The position numbers and the translations under genes were made by a program. Shown in pieces: positions 54,723 to 63,214 of a DNA stretch of 64,000 nt; positions within the stretch are counted from its first letter, which is position 1, and each line of letters starts with the position of its first letter. This stretch comes from Alphaproteobacteria bacterium (GTDB lineage: Bacteria; Pseudomonadota; Alphaproteobacteria; Micropepsales; Micropepsaceae). The notes beneath the pieces were generated by a model. It did no database searches and was not told where the DNA came from. It saw only the letters and a list, made by a program, of their open reading frames with translations. The stretch is from assembly GCA_024236055.1 (NCBI GenBank), contig JACKLF010000001.1:186001-250000 (forward strand), in the 5' to 3' direction.

Positions 54723-56236
54723 GCGCGCCTGCAAAAGCCAAGACAATCAAGGGTGAAACCGGCGATTGGGAGATCGTGATCGGCATGGAGGTCCATGCCC
54801 AGGTCCTGTCCGAATCCAAGCTGTTCTCCGGCGCCTCGACCCGCTTCGGGGCCGATCCCAACAGCCAGGTCAGCTTCGTCGATGCCGGCTTTCCCGGCAT
54901 GCTGCCGGTGATCAACGAAAAATGCGTCGAACAGGCGGTGCGCACCGGCCTGGGCCTGAAGGCCCAGATCAACATGTCTTCCATCTTCGACCGGAAGAAC
55001 TATTTCTATCCCGACCTGCCCCAGGGCTATCAGATCAGCCAGTACAAGAACCCCATTGTGGGGGAGGGCGAGGTGCTGATCGACCTGAAGGATGGCGAGA
55101 CCATCCCGGTCGGCATCGAGCGGCTGCACCTGGAACAGGATGCCGGCAAGAGCCTGCACGACCAGCATCCCGACAGTTCCTATGTCGACCTGAACCGGTC
55201 GGGCATCGCGCTGATGGAAATCGTCACCAAGCCGCACATGCGCTCCAGCGAGGAGGCGGCGGCCTTCCTGAAAAAGCTGCGCGCCATCGTGCGTTACCTG
55301 GGCACCTGCGACGGCAACATGGACGAAGGTTCCATGCGCGCCGACGTCAATGTCTCGGTCTGCAAGATCGGCGGCTATGAGGAGTTCCGCCGCACCGGCT
55401 CGTTCAAGACGCTGGGAACCCGCTGCGAGATCAAGAACGTCAACTCGATGCGCTTCATCGCCCAGGCGGTGGAATATGAGGCGCGCCGCCAGGTCGACCT
55501 GATCGAGGGCGGCGGCACGGTGGTCCAGGAAACCCGGCTGTTCGACAGCAGGGCGGGGGAAACCCGGTCCATGCGCTCCAAGGAAGAGGCGCACGACTAT
55601 CGCTACTTCCCCGACCCCGATCTGCTGCCGCTGGAACTCGATCCGGCCTGGGTCGAGGCGATCCGCGCCTCGCTGCCCGAACTGCCGGATGAGAAGAAGG
55701 CGCGGTTCATGGCGCTGGGCCTGTCGGCCTATGACGCCGCGGTGCTGGTGAGCGAGCGCGAGACCGCCGATTACTTCGAGGCCATGCTGGCGGCGGGCGC
55801 CGAGGCCAAGGCGGCGGTCAACTGGCTGAACAACGAGTATTTCGGCCGCCTGAACAAGGCCGGCCTGGCGATCAATGACGGCCCGGTCAGCGCAAAGGCC
55901 AATGCCGACATCGTCGCGATGGTCGCCGAGGGCCTGATCAGCGGCAAGATCGCCAAGGATGTGCTGGACATCGAGTGGGAAACACGCACCGGCGACCCGC
56001 GCGCGGCCATCGTCGAGGCGCGCGGCATGAAACAGGTGACCGACACCGGCGCCATCGACGCGGCGATCGAGGCGGTGATCGCCGCCAACCCCGACAAGGT
56101 GGAAGAGGTGAAGGCCAAGCCGAAACTTGCCGGCTGGTTCGTCGGTCAGGTGATGAAGCAGACGGGGGGCAAGGCCAATCCGGCGGCGGTCAACGCCGCG
56201 CTCAAGGTCCGACTCAACCTGCCGGACGAAGGGTGA
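54719..56236 (+). CDS. gatB: Amidotransferase subunit B
   Basis: 505 residues. Kinase/tRNA-binding subunit. IGMEVHAQVLSESKLFSG, YFYPDLPQGYQISQYKNPI and DLNRSGIALMEIVT are signatures; the C-terminal YqeY-like domain is present. ATG 54719 overlaps the gatA stop; an upstream ATG at 54707 is inside gatA and less likely. Confidence 0.97.
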   Translation: MSAPAKAKTIKGETGDWEIVIGMEVHAQVLSESKLFSGASTRFGADPNSQVSFVDAGFPGMLPVINEKCVEQAVRTGLGLKAQINMSSIFDRKNYFYPDLPQGYQISQYKNPIVGEGEVLIDLKDGETIPVGIERLHLEQDAGKSLHDQHPDSSYVDLNRSGIALMEIVTKPHMRSSEEAAAFLKKLRAIVRYLGTCDGNMDEGSMRADVNVSVCKIGGYEEFRRTGSFKTLGTRCEIKNVNSMRFIAQAVEYEARRQVDLIEGGGTVVQETRLFDSRAGETRSMRSKEEAHDYRYFPDPDLLPLELDPAWVEAIRASLPELPDEKKARFMALGLSAYDAAVLVSERETADYFEAMLAAGAEAKAAVNWLNNEYFGRLNKAGLAINDGPVSAKANADIVAMVAEGLISGKIAKDVLDIEWETRTGDPRAAIVEARGMKQVTDTGAIDAAIEAVIAANPDKVEEVKAKPKLAGWFVGQVMKQTGGKANPAAVNAALKVRLNLPDEG

Positions 56237-56239
56237 TTC

Positions 56240-56252
56240 GCACAAAATGTGC
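56240..56252. repeat. Palindrome GCACA-AAA-TGTGC after gatB
   Basis: Short inverted repeat four bases after the gatB stop. No T-run follows, so a terminator role is unsupported; it could be a protein-binding site. Confidence 0.4.
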
Positions 56253-56380
56253 AATCGCGCGGAAAAGGCGGCCGACCGCCGGGAAATTCATCCGTATACG
56301 GAAAGAGTGATTTAACCCTTGTAAAATGGGGTTTTCCTGCGCTGGCCGCAAAACCGGGCTTTTCAAAAGTCAAGGGACTG

Positions 56381-56398
56381 TTGCATTTCAAAATGCAA
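56381..56398. promoter_or_regulatory. Palindromic operator-like site in the H1-like gene promoter
   Basis: TTGCATTT and AAATGCAA flank CA in a perfect 18-bp palindrome. TTGCAT can serve as a -35 box with TCATAT 17 bases on as the -10, so a bound protein would block the promoter (inference). CCGTATACGG at 56292-56301 lies further upstream and also occurs near dnaA. Confidence 0.45.
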
Positions 56399-56472
56399 GT
56401 AACTCATATTGTTCGCGTTTTGGGGGGCGGCGCGAGTCGTTCTGACCCAAACGAACGATAGAGGAGTTCACT

Positions 56473-56643
56473 ATGGCTGCGAAGAAGAAGGCCGCGAAGA
56501 AGGCCACGAAGAAGAAGGCGACCAAGAAAAAGGCCGCCAAGAAGACCGTGAAGAAGGCTGCGAAGAAGCCGGCGAAGAAGAAGGCTGCCAAGAAGCCTGC
56601 GAAGAAGAAGGCTGCCAAGAAGAAGGCCGCCAAGAAGAAGTAA
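56473..56643 (+). CDS. Tiny histone-H1-like Lys/Ala-rich protein
   Basis: 56 residues built almost only of Lys and Ala with a few Pro/Thr (MAAKKKAAKKATKKKATKKK ...). This is the composition of bacterial H1-like nucleoid proteins, so it probably binds DNA or RNA without a fixed fold. GAGGAG lies eight bases before the ATG. The gene has its own upstream palindromes and a strong hairpin after it. The other strand of this repeat reads as a spurious Phe/Ala-rich frame. Confidence 0.85.
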   Translation: MAAKKKAAKKATKKKATKKKAAKKTVKKAAKKPAKKKAAKKPAKKKAAKKKAAKKK

Positions 56644-56713
56644 TTGACGTTAAGTCACTTCTTCTCGGGTCCCCTGATCATTCACTCGGGGAGCATCCGA
56701 TGATTAAAGCGAA

Positions 56714-56742
56714 GGCCGCGGTCCCGTAAAGGTACCGCGGCC
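56714..56742. terminator. Perfect 9-bp hairpin after the H1-like gene
   Basis: GGCCGCGGT pairs with ACCGCGGCC around a 11-base loop, 71 bp past the stop. The T-run behind it is poor (AAGCTGCTTTC), so termination may be weak. Confidence 0.55.
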
Positions 56743-56826
56743 AAGCTGCTTTCAGGGGGCCGCCCAGGGGTTGTGATCGGCGCGCTGCGGGTCCATCTGT
56801 CGGGGTGTCACCGCACGGGGAATGTC

Positions 56827-57639
56827 ATGGCCAGGAACACCGCCCGCAAAGCCAAGCCTTTGAAAAAAGTTGCAAAAAAGGCATCGACCCGGACAGTCAA
56901 AGCCGCGCGCCCGGCCCGCAAGGCGGCGAAAAAGGCGGCCTCCAGGCTTCCCAAAGCCCCCAAACCGATCCAGCTCTATTACTGGCCCACGCCCAACGGC
57001 CACAAAATCTCGATCATGCTGGAGGAGCTGGGCGTGCCCTACGAAGTGCACCCCATCGACATCGGCAAGGGCGAGCAGTTCGCCCCCGCCTTCCTGAAGA
57101 TTTCTCCCAACAACCGCATGCCCGCCATTGTCGATCCCGACGGGCCGGGCGGGCGCCCCATCTCGGTCTTCGAATCCGGCGCCATCCTCCAGTATCTGGG
57201 CCGCAAGTATGGCCGCTTCTACCCGGCGAACGAGCGCGCCCGCGTGGCGGTCGACGAATGGCTGATGTGGCAGATGGGCGGGCTGGGGCCGATGACCGGC
57301 CAGGCCAACCACTTCAACAACTATGCGCCGGAAAAAGTCCCCTATGCCCAGAAGCGTTACACCGACGAGGTTCACCGCCTGCTGGGGGTGATGGACCGCC
57401 GCCTGGCGGGCCGCCGCTACCTGGCCGGCAGTTATTCCATCGCCGACATCGCCTGCTGGAGCTGGGTGCTTTCGGCGGGCAAGCATGTGCCGCTGACCGA
57501 CTTTCCCAACGTGCTGGCCTGGCGCGACCGGGTGGGCGCGCGCCCGGCGGTGCGGCGCGGCAAGGCGCTGGCCGCGGACCTGCGCAAGCCGATCACGGCG
57601 GAAGAGGCCAGGCACCTCTTCGGGCAAAGAGCGCGTTAG
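56827..57639 (+). CDS. Nu-class glutathione S-transferase with H1-like N-terminal tail
   Basis: 270 residues. From residue ~48 it is a YfcG/Nu-class GST: PIQLYYWPTPNGHKISIMLE, NNRMPAIVDPDGPGG, SVFESGAILQYLGRKYG and SIADIACWSWV. Such enzymes reduce disulfides or conjugate glutathione. The first ~46 residues are Lys/Arg/Ala-rich (ARKAKPLKKVAKKASTRTVK) and resemble the H1-like gene just upstream, so the enzyme may be held on nucleic acid. The ATG at 56827 starts this tail; a start that removes it is not available nearby. Confidence 0.88.
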   Translation: MARNTARKAKPLKKVAKKASTRTVKAARPARKAAKKAASRLPKAPKPIQLYYWPTPNGHKISIMLEELGVPYEVHPIDIGKGEQFAPAFLKISPNNRMPAIVDPDGPGGRPISVFESGAILQYLGRKYGRFYPANERARVAVDEWLMWQMGGLGPMTGQANHFNNYAPEKVPYAQKRYTDEVHRLLGVMDRRLAGRRYLAGSYSIADIACWSWVLSAGKHVPLTDFPNVLAWRDRVGARPAVRRGKALAADLRKPITAEEARHLFGQRAR

Positions 57640-57796
57640 CCTTTCCTTCACCATGCCTAATGGTTGTTAGCGATTAAGGCTAAGAGCCATTTACCTCGTC
57701 TTAGCTTTCGCGCGGCACGATACCCCCAAGCGTGAAGGGGCTTTGTCCATTGTGGACGGCATCCCACGCGGTGAGCGCTCGACGGAGGGATGTGTT

Positions 57797-58078
57797 GTGG
57801 CGTGCATCGATATAGACAGCCTGGCGCAGTATGAGCGCGATGCGAAAGAGGGGCGCGCCGATGCGCTCTACAATCTCGGCTTGGCCTATTCGACCGGTCA
57901 GGGCGTCGGCATCGACCTCGTGGCGGCCCACAAATGGTTCAATCTGGCCGCCGTGCGCGGCGTGGAAGCCGCCAAGGGCTGGCGCAACCAGCTTGCCAGC
58001 GAAATGGCCCCGGCCCAGATCGCCGAAGCCCAGCGCCTGGCGCGTGAGTGGCTCAATATTTTCCGGGCCGCCGCCTAA
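57797..58078 (+). CDS. Small Sel1-repeat protein
   Basis: 93 residues. GRADALYNLGLAYSTGQGVGIDLVAAHKWFNLAAV is one Sel1/TPR-like repeat, a protein-binding module, with a helical tail. Partner unknown. The GTG at 57797 has GGAGGG eight bases upstream; the frame reaches 57743 but without a ribosome site. Overlaps the convergent slt gene by four bases. Confidence 0.82.
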   Translation: MACIDIDSLAQYERDAKEGRADALYNLGLAYSTGQGVGIDLVAAHKWFNLAAVRGVEAAKGWRNQLASEMAPAQIAEAQRLAREWLNIFRAAA

Positions 58079-60384
58079 TTCGCCCTTGCCGCTGAGGGCA
58101 TGCCGCCCGCAGGCGGCGTCAGCAGCGCCATGCGCGGCTGTGAGGGCGCGTAAAGGTCGCTGAGGATCATCAGCGGCACCGGTTTGTCCCCCGCCAGCCG
58201 GGCGCGATAGACCTCGGTATTCTCCAGCACCCTCTGCACATAGTTGCGCGTCTCGCTGAACGGGATCTGCTCGATCCAGTCGATCGGATCGACCCCGCCG
58301 TCGCGCGGATCGCCCATCCTGCCCAGCCATTTGCGGGTGTTGCCCGGTCCGGCATTGTAGGACGCCGCCGCCAGCACCAGCGAGCCGCCATAGCGGTTCA
58401 GGTGGCCGCGATATTCGGTCATGCCCAGCTGCATGTTGTAGTCGGTGTCGTCCAGCAGCGCCGCGGGGCGATAGGGCAGGCCCGCCTGCTTGGCCGCCAG
58501 TTTCGCGCTGGCGGGCATCATCTGCATCAGGCCCTTGGCCCCGGCGCGGCTGATCGCATAGGGGTTGAACTCCGTCTCCTGGCGGATCAGCCCCAGCACC
58601 AGCGCCGAATCCGGCGCATCGCCCGGCCCCTGATAGGCCGGCAGCTTGATCACCGGATGGCTGTAGTTGGGCATCCACACCCCGTCATAGCTCGCCTGCT
58701 TGGCCAGCCGCACCGCCAGTTCGGGATAGCCCCAGCTTGCCAGCAGCATCATCAGCCGCTTCTGGTGGCCCGGATCGGGATGGGCGCCCGCGTCGCGCAG
58801 CACGAAGGTGCGCAGCGTTGCCGGCTGGCCCAGGTCGGCCAGCACCTTGATCTCGTTCATCAGCGGATCGGCTTCCACGGCGGCTTGCGGGGCCGCCACG
58901 ACCTTGCTGTCAGTCAGATGCAAAGTGGGCTCGGCCTCGATATGCGCCAGCGCCACCTGGCCGTAGAAGGTCTCCGGATAGGCCGCGGCGGCGCGGTAAT
59001 GCACCAGCGCCCTGGCATCGTCCTTCATCGCCTCATAGGCGCGGCCCATCCAGTATTGCGCCCGGCCCTTGCTGATCGGCCGGCCCACGCCTTCGTCCAG
59101 CTTGCGGAAATGCGCCAGCGCCGCCTTGGGCGTCTTCAGGAAGCGCAGGGCGACAAAGCCGGCGAAGAACTCCTGTTCGGCGAAATGCACGCCCTCGGTG
59201 AAGCCGCAATGACGTGTCAGGGCCAGTGCGGTCTTCGGATCGCCCGCCGCCAGCGCGTCGCGCGCCTGGGCGTTGCATTCGCCCCACCAGCGCGCGGCAT
59301 GGTCCTTGACCATGGGGGCGGCTTCCACCCGCAGCAGCATGGCATGGGCCTGGGAATCGCGGTCCGCCATGCGCAGGGCGTGCGACCAGTCGAACAGCAG
59401 GCTGGGATCGGTCGATCCGCGCACCTTGGCCAGTTCCTTGGTGGCGCGCGCGATGCCGCGGCGCAGCGCGATGCGCGCCTCGGCGATCTCGGCGGGGCGC
59501 CCGCTGACGCGCGACAGCACCCGGCGCGCCGCCGTCACCTGGCCGCGCCACAGCAGGTTCTCCAGCCGCGCCCGGTCGGCCTGCGGCGTGATGTGGCTGG
59601 CGTCGCGCTGGATGATGTCCAGTTCGGTGGCGCTGTCGAAATCGCCATTCTCCCAGCCCTGGCGGATCAGCCGCGCGCCGCGCGTGCCCTGGCCTGTCGC
59701 CACCAGCGCCTCGCCAAGCCGGACCTGGCCGATGCCGGTCACCGGCGCGTGGGTGCCGAACCAGGCCACGATCTGCGCGGGCGTCAGGGCGGCCGGATCG
59801 GCGGGGCCGGGCAGGGATTCCTCGGCCCGCGCACGCAGGCGGCTGGCCAGGGGCCACGCCTCTGCGCCCTTCGCCTCGGTATCGCGGATCACTGCGTCGA
59901 TGTCGGCAAAGCTGGCGCCGCTGTTGCTATCCAGCGCATAGCGCCATTCCAGCAGCCGCCGCGCGGTGGCGGCATAGCCGCTGGCGGCGGTGTTCTGCGC
60001 CGCCAGGTTGCGCGCCGCCGTCCAGTCGCCGTGATCGGCGGCGTCGAAAGCCTGGGCGAACAGGGCATGTTCGGCGTCGCTCAGCACCTTCAGGCGGCTG
60101 GGCCGGATGTTCAGGTCCTCGTCGCCGTCGCGCAGGTCGTCGTCATCGGCGATGGGCTCCATCATCACCACATCGCCCTGGCGGATCAGTCCCTTGGGCA
60201 GGGGGCGGGCGGCAGGTGAAGGGGCGGGCTGCGGCCGAGCTTGAGGTTGGGCGGCCGGCACGGCAGCGGGCCTGGCGTCCTCGGCCTGAGCGCCATCCAG
60301 GCCCAAGCTGCCCGCCACGCCCAGCGCGGCGGCCAAAATGGCGGCCACGGCGGCGACGGACAGATAGACACGCGGGCGGAACAT
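58075..60384 (-). CDS. slt: Soluble lytic murein transglycosylase
   Basis: 769 residues. Cleaves peptidoglycan with anhydromuramic acid formation in the periplasm. An N-terminal hydrophobic anchor/signal (VYLSVAAVAAILAAALGVAG) and a Pro/Ala linker are followed by a superhelical domain and the SLT catalytic domain with Glu in LIRQETEFNPYAIS, then AGAKGLMQMMPASA and AASYNAGPGN. Divergent from dapA, as in other alphaproteobacteria. Confidence 0.93.
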   Translation of the reverse strand: MFRPRVYLSVAAVAAILAAALGVAGSLGLDGAQAEDARPAAVPAAQPQARPQPAPSPAARPLPKGLIRQGDVVMMEPIADDDDLRDGDEDLNIRPSRLKVLSDAEHALFAQAFDAADHGDWTAARNLAAQNTAASGYAATARRLLEWRYALDSNSGASFADIDAVIRDTEAKGAEAWPLASRLRARAEESLPGPADPAALTPAQIVAWFGTHAPVTGIGQVRLGEALVATGQGTRGARLIRQGWENGDFDSATELDIIQRDASHITPQADRARLENLLWRGQVTAARRVLSRVSGRPAEIAEARIALRRGIARATKELAKVRGSTDPSLLFDWSHALRMADRDSQAHAMLLRVEAAPMVKDHAARWWGECNAQARDALAAGDPKTALALTRHCGFTEGVHFAEQEFFAGFVALRFLKTPKAALAHFRKLDEGVGRPISKGRAQYWMGRAYEAMKDDARALVHYRAAAAYPETFYGQVALAHIEAEPTLHLTDSKVVAAPQAAVEADPLMNEIKVLADLGQPATLRTFVLRDAGAHPDPGHQKRLMMLLASWGYPELAVRLAKQASYDGVWMPNYSHPVIKLPAYQGPGDAPDSALVLGLIRQETEFNPYAISRAGAKGLMQMMPASAKLAAKQAGLPYRPAALLDDTDYNMQLGMTEYRGHLNRYGGSLVLAAASYNAGPGNTRKWLGRMGDPRDGGVDPIDWIEQIPFSETRNYVQRVLENTEVYRARLAGDKPVPLMILSDLYAPSQPRMALLTPPAGGMPSAARAN

Positions 60385-60556
60385 GGCGGATGGCCCCGAC
60401 AGACAGCTTGTTGAATCTCCGGGATCAGCTTAGACGAAGCAGCGGTCCCTCGGCCATAATGGGATCGCTCACGGGCACAAATGTGACCGGGACCGGAAAT
60501 TGCCCCGGTCCTGAACAAGTGGGCCTGAACAAGAAGACCAACTGCAGAGAAGCGCC

Positions 60557-61459
60557 ATGACCGCCGTGATCGATCGTATCAAAGGTTCCATCCCCGCCCT
60601 GATCACCCCGATGCAGGACGGCAAGGTCGACGAGGCCGCCTTCCGGAAGCTGGTCTCCTGGCAGATCGCCGAGGGCAGCCACGGCCTGGTTCCCTGTGGA
60701 ACCACCGGCGAATCGCCGACCCTGTCCCATGCCGAGCACCGCCGGGTGATCGAGATCTGCATCGAGGAAGCCGCCGGCCGCGTGCCGGTGATCGCCGGCG
60801 CCGGCTCCAACTCCACCGTCGAGGCGATCTCGCTGACGCGCTTCGCCAAGGAAGCGGGCGCCGACGCGGTGCTGCATGTCACCGGCTATTACAACAAGCC
60901 GTCGCAGGAAGGCATGTACCGCCACTTCATGACCGTGGCGGATGCGGTCGACATCCCGATCATCCTCTACAACATCCCCGGCCGGGCCATCGTGGACATC
61001 GCGGTGGAGACGATGGCGCGCCTGTCGGCCCATCCCAACATCATCGGGGTCAAGGACGCCACCACCAACCTGATGCGCCCCAGCCGCGAACGCCTGGCCA
61101 TCGGCAAGACGCGCAACGACTGGCTGCTGCTGTCGGGCGAGGACGGCACCTCGCTGGGCTACATGGCCCATGGCGGCCATGGCTGCATCTCGGTCACCGC
61201 CAATGTCGCGCCGCGCCTGTGCGGCCTGTTCCAGGAAGCCTGCATGCGCGGCGATTTCGCCGCCGCGCTGGAGCTGCAGGACGTGCTGATGCCGCTGCAC
61301 GACGCGATGTTCTGCGAACCCAGCCCCGCGCCGGTGAAATACGCCGCCTCGCTGCTGGGCCTGTGCAGCGCCGAGGTGCGCCTGCCGCTGGTCGAGGCCA
61401 GCGATGCGGCCCGCGAGCGCATCCGCAACGCCATGGCCGGGGCGGGTTTGAAGATTTAA
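60557..61459 (+). CDS. dapA: 4-hydroxy-tetrahydrodipicolinate synthase
   Basis: 300 residues. Condenses pyruvate and aspartate semialdehyde in lysine/diaminopimelate synthesis. GSIPALITPMQDGKVDEAAF, PCGTTGESPTLSHAEH, the Tyr in HVTGYYNKPSQEG and the Schiff-base Lys in IIGVKDATTN are all present. A small inverted repeat (GACCGGG/CCCGGTC, about 60485-60510) lies upstream. Confidence 0.97.
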   Translation: MTAVIDRIKGSIPALITPMQDGKVDEAAFRKLVSWQIAEGSHGLVPCGTTGESPTLSHAEHRRVIEICIEEAAGRVPVIAGAGSNSTVEAISLTRFAKEAGADAVLHVTGYYNKPSQEGMYRHFMTVADAVDIPIILYNIPGRAIVDIAVETMARLSAHPNIIGVKDATTNLMRPSRERLAIGKTRNDWLLLSGEDGTSLGYMAHGGHGCISVTANVAPRLCGLFQEACMRGDFAAALELQDVLMPLHDAMFCEPSPAPVKYAASLLGLCSAEVRLPLVEASDAARERIRNAMAGAGLKI

Positions 61460-61561
61460 GGCCACCGCCTTATTTTCCCCCCATGGCCAAGAAGAAAAAA
61501 GACGACGGCACCAGGATCATCGCCGAAAACCGCAAGGGTGAGGCGCGGCCACCGAAGGTGG

Positions 61562-61588
61562 TCAAAATGGTCCGGTGGACCATTTTGA
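61562..61588. repeat. Perfect 12-bp palindrome inside the smpB 5' duplication
   Basis: TCAAAATGGTCC (61562-61573), loop GGT, GGACCATTTTGA (61577-61588). Part of the ~108-bp segment between the two smpB N-terminal copies; looks like an inserted palindromic element. Confidence 0.85.
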
Positions 61589-61607
61589 GCGACGAACGCC
61601 GCGAGCT

Positions 61608-61637
61608 CCAGCGAGCGGCAGGCCAGCGAGCGGCAGG
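61608..61637 (+). repeat. 15-bp tandem repeat before smpB
   Basis: CCAGCGAGCGGCAGG occurs twice in exact tandem (61608-61622, 61623-61637), immediately before the smpB ribosome site, which the second unit supplies (CAGGATGG). Confidence 0.85.
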
Positions 61638-61645
61638 ATGGTATC

Positions 61646-62122
61646 GTGGCTAAGAAGAAGAAAGACGACGGGTCAAAGATCATCGCCGAGAACCGCAAGG
61701 CCCGCTTCTCCTACGCGATCGATTCCACCATGGAGGCGGGCATCATCCTGACCGGGTCCGAGGTGAAATCCCTGCGGGGCGGCAAGTCGACCATCGCTGA
61801 AAGCTATGCCCAGGCCAAGGATGGCGAGCTTTTCCTGGTCAACGCCTATATCCCCGAATACAACGAGGCCAGCCGCTTCAACCACGAGCCCAAGCGGGTG
61901 CGAAAGCTGCTGGTGCACAAGCGCGAGGCCGCCCGGCTGGCCGCCGCCACCCAGCGCGAGGGCATGACGCTGGTGCCGCTGAAGATGTATTTCAACCCGC
62001 GCGGCGTCGCCAAGCTGGAGCTGGGCATCGCCAAGGGCAAGAAGCTGCACGACAAGCGCGAGACCGAGAAGCAGCGCGACTGGGCCCGCGACAAGGCCCG
62101 CCTGCTGCGCAGCAAGGGGTAA
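61646..62122 (+). CDS. smpB: SsrA-binding protein SmpB
   Basis: 158 residues. Delivers tmRNA to stalled ribosomes. AENRKARFSYAIDSTMEAGIIL, GSEVKSLRGGKSTIAESYAQ and the basic C-terminus (HDKRETEKQRDWARDKARLL) are typical. It starts at GTG 61646 with CAGGATGG upstream. A near copy of its first 18 codons lies 163 bp upstream. Confidence 0.96.
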   Translation: MAKKKKDDGSKIIAENRKARFSYAIDSTMEAGIILTGSEVKSLRGGKSTIAESYAQAKDGELFLVNAYIPEYNEASRFNHEPKRVRKLLVHKREAARLAAATQREGMTLVPLKMYFNPRGVAKLELGIAKGKKLHDKRETEKQRDWARDKARLLRSKG

Positions 62123-62126
62123 GCGG

Positions 62127-62811
62127 ATGGCCGACGACGAAAAGCCCTCACTGATCGGCCCCAATCTCATTGGAAAGATCAAGGACAAGCTGATCCGTTC
62201 CAAGCAGCAGTGGGCGGAGCAGGGCCGCGCCATCACCGGCCGCCCCGACCAGGGCCATGTGAACCGCCTGCCGCCCGGCCAGAAGCTGACGGCGAACTGG
62301 CCGGTGCTGGATCTGGGGGTGCAGCCCGACGTGAAGCCGGAAAACTGGCGGCTGCGGGTGACGGGGCTGGTGGAAAACCCGCTGCACTGGACGCTGGACG
62401 AATTTCGCGCCCTGCCGGCGATCGAGGATGTCAGCGACATCCATTGCGTGACCACCTGGAGCCGCTACGACAATCACTGGAAGGGCGTGTCCAGCAAGAC
62501 GCTGCTCGATCTGGTCAGGCCGAAGCCGGAAGCAACCCACATCGTCTTCCATGCCTATGACGGCTACACCACCAATGTCTCGCTGAAGGTCTTTGCCGAT
62601 CCCAACGTCCTGCTTGCCTATGAATGGGAAGGCGCGCCGCTGGCCCGCGAGCATGGCGGTCCGGTGCGGGTGGTGATCCCTGACTGGTACTTCTGGAAGA
62701 GCGCCAAGTGGGTGAACCGGATCGAGTTCCTGGCCGAGGACCGCCCCGGCTTCTGGAGGTGCGCGCTATCACAACGAGGGCGACCCCTGGAAGGAACAGC
62801 GCTACGGCTAG
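62127..62811 (+). CDS. Sulfite-oxidase-like molybdopterin oxidoreductase, frame broken near its end
   Basis: About 228 residues when repaired. NWPVLDLGVQPDVKPENWRL, IHCVTTWSRYDNHW (with the molybdenum Cys) and VVIPDWYFWKSAKWVNRIEF are typical of the YuiH/sulfite-oxidase-like group. After RPGFW the frame should read EVRGYHNEGDPWKEQRYG and stop at 62811. As given it is two bases short within 62755-62775 (TGG-AGG and GCGC-GC each lack a G), so it runs on into the GIY-YIG gene. Probably a sequence error. Confidence 0.85.
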
Positions 62812-62821
62812 CCCTGCTGTC

Positions 62822-62862
62822 GTCCCCGGCGAGCCTGCCGGAGGCGGGCGAGGGAAGGGGAC
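62822..62862. repeat. Small hairpin element between the oxidoreductase and GIY-YIG genes
   Basis: GTCCCC (62822-62827) pairs with GGGGAC (62857-62862), with an inner stem GCCT/AGGC (62833-62836, 62842-62845). Looks like a short intergenic palindromic repeat. Confidence 0.55.
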
Positions 62863-62873
62863 CCAGGTGCGTG

Positions 62874-63161
62874 ATGAAAGACTATTGCGTCTACATGCTG
62901 GCCAACGGCCGCAATGGCACCCTCTATGTCGGCGTCACCAACGATCTGGCCCGCCGCCTGTCCGAACACAAATCCAAGGCCATTTCCGGCTTCACACGCC
63001 GTTATGGCGTGGACTGGCTTGTCTGGTACGAAATTCACAGCGACGTAGATGCTGCCATTGCGCGCGAGAAACAGATCAAGGGCTGGAAGCGCGCCTGGAA
63101 AATTCGCCTGATCGAAGCGGTCAATTCCGGCTGGAATGATCTGGCGGCCGGGCTGGTCTGA
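62874..63161 (+). CDS. GIY-YIG domain protein (UPF0213/YhbQ type)
   Basis: 95 residues. A GIY-YIG nuclease core: CVYMLANGRNGTLYVGVTND, then RRLSEHKSKAISGFTRRYG and AIAREKQIKGWKRAWKIRLI. Stand-alone members are predicted DNA endonucleases of unknown role. The ATG at 62874 is used; the apparent fusion to the upstream oxidoreductase is produced by the frame break there. Confidence 0.9.
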   Translation: MKDYCVYMLANGRNGTLYVGVTNDLARRLSEHKSKAISGFTRRYGVDWLVWYEIHSDVDAAIAREKQIKGWKRAWKIRLIEAVNSGWNDLAAGLV

Positions 63162-63214
63162 TACCTGGATTCCCTTCCCCTCGCACCTGATGGCGCTCGG
63201 CCGGGAATGACAGA

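Larger units (their letters stand above)
61483..61653 (+). pseudogene. Duplicated smpB 5' end: 56-codon ORF upstream of the real smpB
   Basis: Encodes MAKKKKDDGTRIIAENRK, nearly the same as the SmpB N-terminus (MAKKKKDDGSKIIAENRK), then ~38 unrelated residues and a stop that overlaps the smpB start. The 55-bp copies (61483-61537 and 61646-61700) differ at eight positions, mostly silent, which implies past selection on the protein. It could be a remnant, or a translated leader coupled to smpB through the 8-base overlap. Confidence 0.7.

Noticed and set aside
52842..54746. N-terminal extension of ruvX to 54746
   Set aside because: Antisense to gatC and gatA; the RuvX family begins near 52841.
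56388..56633. Phe/Ala-rich minus-strand ORF
   Set aside because: Reverse complement of the Lys/Ala-rich H1-like gene; a composition artefact.
62127..63161. Fused sulfite-oxidase-like and GIY-YIG protein
   Set aside because: Produced by a two-base loss; the expected C-terminus and stop are present in another frame, and the GIY-YIG gene has its own ATG.
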